Part shown: positions 1 through 9,300 of the stretch, one piece after another
Layout of the letters: each line of letters opens with the position of its first letter
How positions within the stretch are numbered: position 1 is the stretch's first letter
Assembly: GCA_039105265.1 (NCBI GenBank)
Contig: JAPFFF010000026.1
Location: forward strand, 248,001 to 312,000
Direction of reading: 5' to 3'
Source: Tritrichomonas musculus
Lineage: Eukaryota > Parabasalia > Tritrichomonadida > Tritrichomonadidae
DNA: 64,000 nt
Notes under the pieces: generated by a model
What the model saw: only the letters and a program-made list of their open reading frames with translations
Databases searched by the model: none
Told to the model about the DNA's origin: nothing
Program-made: the position numbers and the translations under genes

Positions 1-423
1 GCAAAAATCTGACAAAAATTGAAATTCCGCAAGATTCCAATTTACAAACAATTGAATCATTATTATTTTCATGTTCAAATATCAAAGATATTTTTATTCC
101 ACCAAAAGTTTCTAAAGTATGTGAAAATGCATTTTATGATTGCAAAAATCTGACAAAAATTGAAATTCCGCAAGATTCCAATTTACAAACAATCGAAAAA
201 TATGCATTTTCATGTTCAAATATCAAAGATATTTTTATTCCACCAAAAGTTTCTAAAGTATGTGAAAATGCATTTTATGATTGCAAAAATCTGACAAAAA
301 TTGAAATTCCGCAAGATTCCAATTTACAAACAATCGAAAAATATGCATTTTCATCTTCAAATATCAAAGATATTTTTATTCCACCAAAAGTTTCTAAAGT
401 ATGTGAAAGTGCATTTTATGATT
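1..423 (+). repeat. 141-nt tandem repeat inside the BspA-like gene
   Basis: Three consecutive units begin at 1, 142 and 283, and a diverged fourth begins at 424. The period of 141 nt is exactly 47 codons, so copy number can change without shifting the frame. The units differ at only a few positions. Confidence 0.9.
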
Positions 424-539
424 GCTATAATCTTCTAATAATTGAAATTTCAAAAGAATCACAATTGAATTTATTACAAATTCCGAGCTTTTTAAGGTGT
501 AAAAAACTCATAATTATGATCCCACCAAAAATATTATAG
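3..539 (+). CDS. BspA-like leucine-rich-repeat protein, 3' part
   Basis: The reading frame is open from the window edge to TAG at 537-539, so the start lies upstream. It encodes tandem LRR_5/BspA-type repeats with the signature pattern IPPKVSKVCENAFYDC followed by NLTKIEIP and NLQTIEKYAFSCS. Each 47-residue unit is two leucine-rich repeats. The family is hugely expanded in trichomonads and is usually cell-surface or secreted, with adhesion and environment-sensing roles proposed. No C-terminal membrane segment is seen; the protein ends about 20 residues after the last repeat. The near-identical units indicate recent internal expansion. Family call is firm, function is not. Confidence 0.85.
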   Translation, partial: KNLTKIEIPQDSNLQTIESLLFSCSNIKDIFIPPKVSKVCENAFYDCKNLTKIEIPQDSNLQTIEKYAFSCSNIKDIFIPPKVSKVCENAFYDCKNLTKIEIPQDSNLQTIEKYAFSSSNIKDIFIPPKVSKVCESAFYDCYNLLIIEISKESQLNLLQIPSFLRCKKLIIMIPPKIL

Positions 540-544
540 ATGCG

Positions 545-875
545 TTTCACACTCAAATCTGTTTTTGTCGATATTTACCATTTGGCGAAGAGTTGTATGT
601 TTGTCCCTGTCATTAGAACCAACAATTCCTAAATTTTGATTTTTGAACGTTTTATTGAGGTCATATTGCATTAAATATGCAAATTTGTAATTTATATCAT
701 CAATTCTATAACCATTGATTCAAAGTATATCATGATTACCCACGAATTCTGGCTCTGAACATATGTCAGTTGATAAACAAATGACTAATTTTTTAGCAAT
801 ACTTGGGTATGCATCATGATTAATGATATTTATAAAAAAAATCTGAGATATTAAAAAAAAAAAACAAATCCAAAA
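545..875 (-). pseudogene. Unrecognised protein-coding remnant beside the tRNA
   Basis: Read on the minus strand, the block encodes a protein-like run with phrases such as YPSIAKKLVICLSTD, EPEFVGNHDIL and NKTFKNQNLGIVGSNDRD, interrupted by an in-frame stop after GNHDIL. Most of it is repeated beside the second tRNA at 55.8-56.0 kb with the same stop. I do not recognise the family. It may be the end of an old gene carried along when the tRNA block was duplicated. Confidence 0.35.
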
Positions 876-1020
876 AATGGTCCCACAGGGACTCGAACCC
901 TAGACCTTTGCGTTATCAGCACAACGCTCTACCGACTGAGCTATGAGACCTTACTGATTATAATATATTTTATTCATTGGATAACATTGCTTTTAGAGCT
1001 TAATAAAGATTGATGTTTTT
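625..1020. repeat. tRNA-bearing duplicated block, copy 1 (inverted to 55,650-56,035)
   Basis: The reverse complement of this stretch matches 55,650-56,035 with few differences, from the run before the tRNA, through the tRNA, to the phrase encoding FKNQNL. Both ends diverge abruptly, so this is a local segmental duplication of about 390 bp in opposite orientation. Confidence 0.85.
878..950 (-). tRNA. tRNA-Ile, anticodon GAT
   Basis: A 73-nt cloverleaf on the minus strand. The acceptor GGTCTCA pairs with TGGGACC and the discriminator is A. The D arm is GCTC/GAGC, the anticodon stem TTGTG/CGCAA encloses loop CTGATAA (anticodon GAT), and the T arm TAGGG/CCCTG encloses TTCGAGT. A and B boxes are intact, there is no intron, and a T6 run follows directly as a Pol III terminator. 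It is identical to the copy at 55,714-55,786. A GAT anticodon for Ile is unusual in nuclear eukaryotic tRNA sets, where AAT is the norm. Confidence 0.93.
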
Positions 1021-1084
1021 TTTAGTGTCAACATAAGTAATGCGTCAAAACTCTGAAAAGAATAACGAATATACAACATTAATT

Positions 1085-3182
1085 AATCACTTATTATTCT
1101 TTAGTCATAGGATATATTATATAAAGAATATTGAATAAAATTAGAAAGATTCAAAAAAAAAAATATTTTTTTTATATAAACTTTTTTCATAAGTTTCTTA
1201 AAAATTTCATTATACACTCTTTAGTAAATAATAAATTATTCTGTTTTTCTTTCCATCAATTTAATGTAATTTTCAAATAATTGTTTATCAAAAGAAGATT
1301 CAGATTCTGCTAATAGCAAGTATTGGGTTTCAAAAAAGTCGCAAATCTCTGAAATTTCAGGTCTTTCATTAAAGTTAAGCTGCGTGCATGCATAAGTCAA
1401 TTCTTTAATATCTTCTGGTATTAATTTATCATATGGAAATGTAGGAAGTTCTCCTCTCGTAATCGTATTTAACATCGTGCAAAATGTTTTTATTTTGTCA
1501 AATGGCTTCTTTTCTGACCAAATTTCGAAAAGAAGAAGTCCATAAGAATAAATGTCTAATGGTTTTGTTCCATTATATTTTTCAAAATTATCAAAGAATT
1601 CAGGGGCCATGATTTAAGCTGTTTGATTAACCGTCATGTTCAAATTCAAATCACCTTTGGTAACGATTTTGAGGTCTGCAAGATAAGGACGGAGTTCTTC
1701 ATCTAGGAGAACGTTTGTTGACTTGATGTTCTGATGGACAATGTCGTGTGAATGAAGGTATTCAATTGCACATGCAATTCCATATGATATTATTAATTTG
1801 TGAGTGAAGTCATATTGTTGATTAGATCCGCTTTGTATCAAATCTTCAAGAGAATTATTTGCCATTAACTTGAAATACAAACTTCCTCTGTTTTTATGAT
1901 CCGAGTATCCAATAAATGGAATTATAGCTGGATGATGAACTGCAGCAAGTCTTTTAACCAAAGAATCGAATTTTATTCTTGTCTTTTTTTTTAATTTTGA
2001 TGATGTTGTTTTTATCACTGTTTTGAGATTAGTTGATTTCTGGATGGCATATTTAATTTCAAATTCTTTCTCCTCTTCAAAATCATCGCTTTCATCATCT
2101 GATTGTATAACTTCGTAATCCCATGGATTAACTTTATAATTTTCAATATCATTTGGATCTTTACTTTTTTTTTCTGCTTTATCAGCTTTAGTTTCTCCGG
2201 TTATTTGAACTTTATCTATGCATTCAAGCACCTTTTCTTTGCTCAGAGCATTGTTAGTATTGCTCTCATTTTTGCTATTATTATCTGTTTCATCTATTTC
2301 AACAATTTTAACCCTGGAAATTGATGAAGTTTGTCCTTTTTGGTTTTTGAAATCGTCAAAATGCAGAGATCGATTAAGTTCGAATGACGATTGATAATTG
2401 TCAACGAAATCAGCATAATCATAGAACTGCTGCTGATCAACTGTATCTGTTAAAAAGCCCGCATCGTTTTTTAAAGTGTCAACAATATATTCCATTGATG
2501 GCCTATATTCTGGCTTTTGATCCCAACACATTTCAAGAAGCTCACAAAACTTCTTTGGAATGTTTTGTGTCAATTTTGGTCTGGAACCTTTTACGGCGAC
2601 TTCATAGCTTAAAGTTGTAAAGTTTAAATTTGAAAATGGTTGATCTCCTGACAAGATTTCATATGTGATGAGAGCAAATGCATAAACGTCACATTTTGGA
2701 GAATATTCCATCTTCATTAATATTTCTGGAGACATATAAATTGGAGTTCCTTTGATATTGCTTTGCGATTGGATGTTCATACTCTCTGAAGTTGATACAG
2801 TTGTTTTTGATAGGCCAAAATCAGCAATTTTTGGAAATAAAAATTCATCTAATAATATGTTGTCTGGCTTCATGTCTCTGTGAATTATATGGTTGGCATG
2901 CAAGTAACATAATCCTGAAGCTACACCGTAGATAATTATCATTTTTTTAGTATCGTCCCAGAATTTTGGTGAAAGCCCTTTTCGTTCGAGCTCTAAAAGG
3001 TTGGTTAATGTTCCATTTTGTAGATATTCCATTATTATAGTTGGATAAGACATGTTTTCAAAGTTGATTGGACTAAATCCAATGAATTCAATGATAGCAG
3101 GATGATTTAAAGAAGATACTAATTTAATTTCTCGATATATGAAAAACGATTGTTCATCATCGATTGTGGACTCGCTAATTTT
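1085..3182. repeat. Large inverted repeat, copy 1 (pairs with 61,904-64,000)
   Basis: The reverse complement of this stretch matches 61,904 to the window's right edge almost base for base, covering most of a double-kinase gene and about 150 bp of its 3' flank. The boundary near 3182 is abrupt: the shared sequence stops just before the codons for the first kinase domain's ISESTIDD phrase. The far end may extend beyond the window on the right. Confidence 0.92.
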
Positions 3183-3431
3183 GATTGGGTTATAAATCAA
3201 TCTATATGTTCGACCATTACAACATTCATCTATTATATACTCATCAATATTAAACGTTTCATCAATGAACATTTTTATTTTTGTCTCTTCTTTCAATTTC
3301 TTCATTTGTTGACTCAATGTCTTATCATCTCGTTTCAACAGAACACTCAATGGTTGAAAATACATTAATTCGATTCGTTCGTATTCTTTTGGTATTGGTA
3401 TGTAATCGATTGGGTCAGTTAGTCGTTTCAT
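1236..3431 (-). pseudogene. TKL-type double-kinase gene, copy 1, broken and chimeric
   Basis: The first domain has HRDMKPDNILLDE, ADFGLSK and a GTPIYMSPE activation-loop end, but no glycine-rich loop. Its first roughly 83 residues (MKRLTDPIDYIP onward) are unrelated to the other copy and look like another gene's start fused at about 3182. An acidic linker follows, then a second, pseudokinase-like domain with HQN in place of HRD and DLK in place of DFG. That domain is cut by one in-frame TAA at 1614-1616 where the copy at 61.8-63.8 kb has ATA; the rest continues in frame to 1236. The domains up to the stop could still be made. Copies like this typify the trichomonad kinome. Confidence 0.85.
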
Positions 3432-4636
3432 TTATGATATTAATAAATTATATTTCATTCATTGTTATTGGTGGTGCGTTATCATTTATGATAGCAACAC
3501 ATGAAATCATCACCAACAGCTCTGATGTCGAGGTTATACGTTAAATATACGCGCCACGAGACGTAAATCATGACATTGCTAATTGATTGTCATTTTGTCA
3601 TTTTCGTTATTAAAATAGACCAAAAGTGTAAGTTTCATGTGTGTAGTATGGTGTGCAACACCCACTACCATATCTAACTTCTACCATAAGGAGTCAATAA
3701 ATGAGTTAAATAGGAAAGAGGAAAGTCAAAAAGGTGAACTTTCTGATGTTTCATCCTTTGAAGTTAAATTGGTATTGTTCAATGAAAATCGCCAATAATT
3801 GAGCTAAATTGTATATATTAGAAACAAAATATTTGCATATTTATTCAAAAGATCGATTGAGTGTGAGAAGTGGGATAATAGAGAAAATGTTCGTATTGCA
3901 AAAATATTATATCTAAGGTTAAATAAAGATAAATTATAGGCAAAAAAGCATGAATCTGGCTATTATGATATTTTTTGCAGTTTGTGTTAAAAATTTCCCT
4001 TATATTTGAATGTAAATACTTTTTCACGATCTATTTTGGATTTGTATCTTATTGTTTTTGCTTAAGTTTAAAGATATTTTAAAATATCCCAAAAAAATAA
4101 TGATTCGATAACGGGGAAACTTTGATTGCGCTTCCCAAAGAGAAGCATTCTTTTTGTTAGCATATTATTAGATATATAAGCTGATTTTTTTGTTCTTTTG
4201 TCATCTTACATATGTGCATGATAAATGGTCTAAAAAAATCAATTCAACGCCTATGCATTAAATATAAAATTTTGCAATAAAATTAAGCAATTCTTTTGTA
4301 AAAGACATATTCTTGAACTTTTAAAGTATCACCTATTACCATGAATGAGAGTTTAATTATTTAGCTCACTTGAAATAGCATATTATTATAGCTAATGTAA
4401 AAAATAAAAAATATATTTTATAAACTCAATACCTCAAAAACTTTAACAAGCTTATCTCATAAGAAACAAACTCCACTATATACTTTTTCAAAGTGTCTTC
4501 AAATAGAATTCGCAAAAGTTCTTAACAGTCTTTTTAAAAACGACAAAGATCAACAGAATCTTTTACGAAAATAATAACAGAAAAAATATTCTAAAAATGA
4601 ATTAAAAATAGGCTTGTTTTTTATTGCTATCAATAA
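3432..4636. other. Gene-free interval
   Basis: About 1.2 kb between a broken kinase gene and a BspA-like gene. Only short reading frames with no family resemblance occur, including a 60-codon one at 3845-4027 that I do not believe. No repeats, tRNA or element termini were recognised. Confidence 0.6.
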
Positions 4637-4705
4637 TTGACATTAAAAAATTTAAAACCATTTTATTTCAGAAAAAGTTGTTACATTAAAATTTTTAATA
4701 GAAAA

Positions 4706-5959
4706 ATGTATATTACAAAAAACGATCTGTTATATGGATTAGAGCAGAATGAAAAGACAGCTGGCGTTTATTTCTCAAAAGAAGCGAATGGTGATATATT
4801 TATACCACAATTTATTGAACATGATTCGGAAATATATATCATCACCAGCATCAAAGTAAAGTCATTTTATTCTAATCTAAACATTCGTTCTGTCACTTTT
4901 TCAGACAAATCACAAGTTTATTCAATAGGGAATCAAGCTTTTGCATACTCATCTCTGGAAAAAATCATAATTCCACGTCATGTCAAAATCATCGATCAAT
5001 CTGCCTTTTATTCTTGCTCATGTTTAACGACTATTATATTTTCAAAAGATTCAGAGCTTGATTTAATTCGTAGTGGAACTTTTTCATATTCATCTATAGA
5101 AACTATTAAGATTCCAAGGCATGTGAAAAGAATTGAATCGAATGCATTTTATTTTTGTGAAAAACTCAAAAATGTCAATTTTTTTGAAAATTCTGAGCTT
5201 TATTCAATTGCCAAAGATGCTTTTTTTGGTTCATCAATTGAAAGTATCGAGATTCCATCAAGTGTTGAGATACTTGAAGAAGGCTGGTGTAATGAAATAT
5301 TCAATTTGAATCATGTCTTCATTTCACCTGAAAATCAGTTGTTTCTTAATCTTGATAACAAAATCGTAATTGGCAAAGGAATCAAAAATAATGAAGTATA
5401 TGATCAGATTGTATTTGCACGTCGCGATATCAAAGAAGTTGTCGTTCCATCATTCATCAAATACATTAATTCGTTTGCTTTTTTCGCTTGTGAAAAATTG
5501 AAAACTCTGAAATTTCCAAAAAAGTCAGAACTTTATTTAATTGGGAAATATGCTTTTTCTTGTTCATCAATAGAACGAATTAGAATTCCTAAATGTACTA
5601 AAATAATTGATGAATTTGCTTTTTCGACTTGTAATAATTTGAAAAAAATTGAATTTCCAAATCATTCAAAACTCGGGAAAATTGGTAATGAAGCATTTTC
5701 TTATTCATCATTACCAAACATTATTATTCCTTCACACGTTAAAAGCATCGGAAATAATGCTTTTATTTACTGTGAAAATCTCAAATCAATTGAATTTTTA
5801 AATGATAAAGTAAAGATTTTTCTGGATTTTGAAGGATGCCTTAATATAATTTTGTTGTCTTATCCAAATGCACATTCCATATATATAGGAATAAGTGATC
5901 TTTCTAGCAAGATGTCACTGTTTACTTGCCCAAGAATCAAAATTCATGTGAAAATATAA
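4706..5959 (+). CDS. BspA-like leucine-rich-repeat protein
   Basis: About 417 residues of LRR_5/BspA-type repeats. Recurring units read IxxxAFxxSSIExIxIPxxVKxIxxxAFxxCxxLxxIxF, with about a dozen leucine-rich repeats, plus a central EEGWCNE...LNHVFISPENQLFLNLDNKIVIGK insert typical of trichomonad members. A longer frame opens at 4637, but the family's usual N terminus (MYITKNDLLYGLEQNEKTAG) begins at 4706, so I prefer that start. No signal peptide or transmembrane segment is evident. The family is implicated in surface interaction; this protein's location is not shown by the sequence. Confidence 0.88.
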   Translation: MYITKNDLLYGLEQNEKTAGVYFSKEANGDIFIPQFIEHDSEIYIITSIKVKSFYSNLNIRSVTFSDKSQVYSIGNQAFAYSSLEKIIIPRHVKIIDQSAFYSCSCLTTIIFSKDSELDLIRSGTFSYSSIETIKIPRHVKRIESNAFYFCEKLKNVNFFENSELYSIAKDAFFGSSIESIEIPSSVEILEEGWCNEIFNLNHVFISPENQLFLNLDNKIVIGKGIKNNEVYDQIVFARRDIKEVVVPSFIKYINSFAFFACEKLKTLKFPKKSELYLIGKYAFSCSSIERIRIPKCTKIIDEFAFSTCNNLKKIEFPNHSKLGKIGNEAFSYSSLPNIIIPSHVKSIGNNAFIYCENLKSIEFLNDKVKIFLDFEGCLNIILLSYPNAHSIYIGISDLSSKMSLFTCPRIKIHVKI

Positions 5960-6093
5960 ATCATATTTATAAACTTTGTAATTATATAAATCGCTATATA
6001 AAACTTACAAATTTTACAGACAATTCTTTTTATTATTATTAGATTATTATGTATATATTTTTTTCAAATTTTTGTTGATCTTCAGCAAAAATA

Positions 6094-6120
6094 TCTTGAT
6101 GATCAATTAGATCATCAAGA
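6094..6120. other. Perfect 11-bp stem hairpin between convergent genes
   Basis: TCTTGATGATC and GATCATCAAGA enclose the loop AATTA. It lies between the stop of a plus-strand BspA-like gene and the stop of the minus-strand HECT gene, where a 3'-end processing role is conceivable. It is AT-rich with no T tract. The rest of 5960-6394 holds nothing I recognise. Confidence 0.5.
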
Positions 6121-6394
6121 ATCAAAGATATGAATGTTTTTTTTTTTTTGCTCTAAGAAAAAGTTTACATTTCAAGCCCAAATTAATGAAACAATTCTTT
6201 CTGTAAATACTCTTCATTATTAGAATTATTAATTCCACATTCAGTTATATCAAAATAAAATTATTGTTATTATTATTTCATTCAACCATTGTTTTGTAAC
6301 TGAAGGGAGTGATCCAAGTTGAATGCTGCTCATAAATTAATAAATATATCTAATTTAATTTTTCAAAAATTTGTTTATTAAACAAAAATTCTAT

Positions 6395-9300
6395 TTAGAT
6401 GAATCCAAAAGAATCATTATATTCAATTGATCGACGCAAAAGAGTTTCTAATTCTTCTTTTGTTTGATATTCTGGCAAGTCCAATTCATTAAAGCAAGTG
6501 CGAGCTTGAGGCCAATTCGTTCGTTCTCCTCCAGGTCCAATTTTTAACCTATGTCCTGTAATTTCTGCAAATTCTTTGAATCCATTCAAAGGAACTCTCG
6601 CTGTGCCAGTCATAAACTGGAGCAATTTTGCCAAGTCTTCATCATTCCAGTTCTGAATCACTTCAAAGAAGAGTTTTACAACAGGCGTATTTTCATTATA
6701 AGGATATTTGAAAGTAATGTTTTCTATGAAATCATTGACATCGATTGAAGGAACACCACAAATCAACAAATCAAGTTCATTTGGAGTGAAAATCCTCAAA
6801 AATTCATGAGGAAGTAATGAATCAAAACCACTACTAAATGCATTAATTTGCTCTTGAATTTGAGTATTCAAAATATAATTTGTTCTTAAATTAATGAATT
6901 CAACTTTGTTCTCATTCGTTACAGGAATTTTAGAGCCGTTTTCTTTCAATTCAATTGTTTTGATTTCACCAAAATCAACAAAATTCATTGAAAAAGTAAG
7001 CTCAAGCGCATTTGCATCATTTTCCAGTATTAGTTTTGAACTTCGATACATATCATCATCAATATCTTCTAAGTCTTTCAAACTTGCTTTTCGATGAAGA
7101 ATTTGCTTATAGAAAGATGTTGTTAAATGGGCATCAATGTTTATTCTTTCTATCAATGCACGTGCAATGAAAATACCTGCAAATTTGAAGTATTCAAGAT
7201 GATTTTCATGAATGAATGAATTGCGATTTGGCATGTAACACATTTTTTTTGAACAATCAAAAATTCCATAATTTTGATTGAATAATTTTTTGGCTAAAAG
7301 TGTAAACCATGTCCTTGTAACACCACCTAAATCAATTGCTGGCGAATTTTCAACTTTAATATGAAAATATTTCAAAAGATTTTCAGGTGACTCATCATGA
7401 AGAGCTTGAAATGATGTCTCAAGAAGTTTATCAAAATCAATTGTGAAATTCAAGCTTTCGAATTTATTTATTCTTTTTTTCATCTTCTTTTTGAAATAAG
7501 CTGAACGAATTTTAAAATCTACAATCTCTGGATAATTCAACAAGAATTTCAATTCTTTATCTAATAAAAATGGATTATCTACAAGTTTTTCATTAATGAA
7601 TGCCATGTGTTCTTCATAAAAATCCCAAAAAATCGGTCCAGTTTCTTTTATAAAGGCTGGAATTTTAGTTGACAGATCAATAACGTTTGAGAGTGTTGTA
7701 GAATCTGATCGATTAGGTGCAGTTACATTTAACAATGTACAAATATGATTGAAAGATAGTTTTTTATCACTTGAATTGGCATAATTATCAAATTCTTTTG
7801 ATAATAATGAAATCAGTTCAGCTTTCCTTGTATTAAGTATTGAAGGAACATAATTAACAATTTCATTAAATAAATTATAATCAAAAGAATCAACTTTAAA
7901 ACATTTTTGATCGAGCAGATCCAAAAGTAGATCATTGACAGCAACTAACTCTTTGTAATCAAAATATCTGCATAATTTTAAAGCAGATAAAATTAATTCA
8001 TCTGAATTCATTAAAATTAAAAAGCAGATTATATGAGTAACTCGAATTGGAAGTTTCATATTTAGCGAACTTAAAAATTCTGCAACATTTTTCATTAATT
8101 GAGTATCATTTCTGCATTTTGGAGATAAAACAGCATTGATAAAATTATTTCCATATAATTCAAAGAAAGTTCCTATAAAATTATTATTATTAAATAATCT
8201 ATTTTTAAGTTCTTCAATTAGCATAGCAATACTTGAAGGATCATCAGCAAGTTCGGTTATTTTTAAATTAATAAATTCAATAATTTTCTTATTGACAATT
8301 GGATATGCAGTCATATATTGAAAAACTTTGATAAGATATTTTTTATCTATTCCTGGTATTGCTATTTGATTTACAAGATTTTCAATGAATTCTGGATGAT
8401 TAATAAAAGGAGCGAAAAAATCAATTTTATTGAATGTTTCAATATCAGAGTCATCTTCATCTTGTGGGTCTTCAAGAGCTTGTTTTTGCATTTCTCTTAA
8501 TTTATTCATTGTTTCAATATATAATAATCCTTCTTTCTCTGAATAAACGCAATCTTTATTATGTATAATACTGTCATAAATAAAAAATGGCTTCATTGCT
8601 AAATACTTTGCCATTCGAATTGAGATTGGTTTATTAAGTATTCTATCATTCTTTGGTACAATAAATGGTTCATGACTTGGCAATTCTTCACAAAACTTTT
8701 CCAAATGTCCACCATCAAAGTAAGAATTCCTAGAGTGTATATCAAAATTGATCCAGAAATCTCTTGTTGAGTCAACAAATTGAATAAAATCATCAATTCT
8801 GTCATCAATCACTTTTATTTGTAAATGACTATATTTGATGAATGATGAAAATATGTTTGAATAAAAATAAGTGAATTTATTCTCAATCTGAGATAACATT
8901 TCATTTTGACACATAACATAATTTGTATATTCATCAAAACTATGAAAAACACTTTCTAAAAAGCCCAAAATGTTTTCTTTGAAATTATTCTCAAAATTCG
9001 AACCTTCGGTGATTTTCCTGTTAAGCAATGATGCAACTTTACCAAATATATTATATTTAATGTAAAGACTTGGAATTATAGAGTTAAAAACATTACTTGC
9101 GTCACTTAAGCATCTTAAAATATAAATAAAACCATAAATTTGTGAATTAGAGAATTTTCCAAAGTTATCAAAAAGCCATCTTAAAAAATGATCAAGAACA
9201 AGTGATGACTGAAAAGTGGATAAAAGAAAAGATAATGATGCATATGCTGTTTGCGTGTATAAAAATGTTTTTTCATTTTTTAGAATGTTTTCAAAAAGAA

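Noticed and set aside
1614-1616. TAA in the kinase gene read as a reassigned sense codon
   Set aside because: TAA ends many intact genes here, and the other kinase copy has ATA at this position.
2384-2620. Plus-strand 78-codon frame present identically, inverted, at 62,466-62,702
   Set aside because: It is conserved only because the kinase gene on the other strand is duplicated.
3845-4027. 60-codon minus-strand frame in the gene-free interval
   Set aside because: Low-complexity Tyr/Phe/Ile composition expected from AT-rich DNA; no start context or homologous feel.
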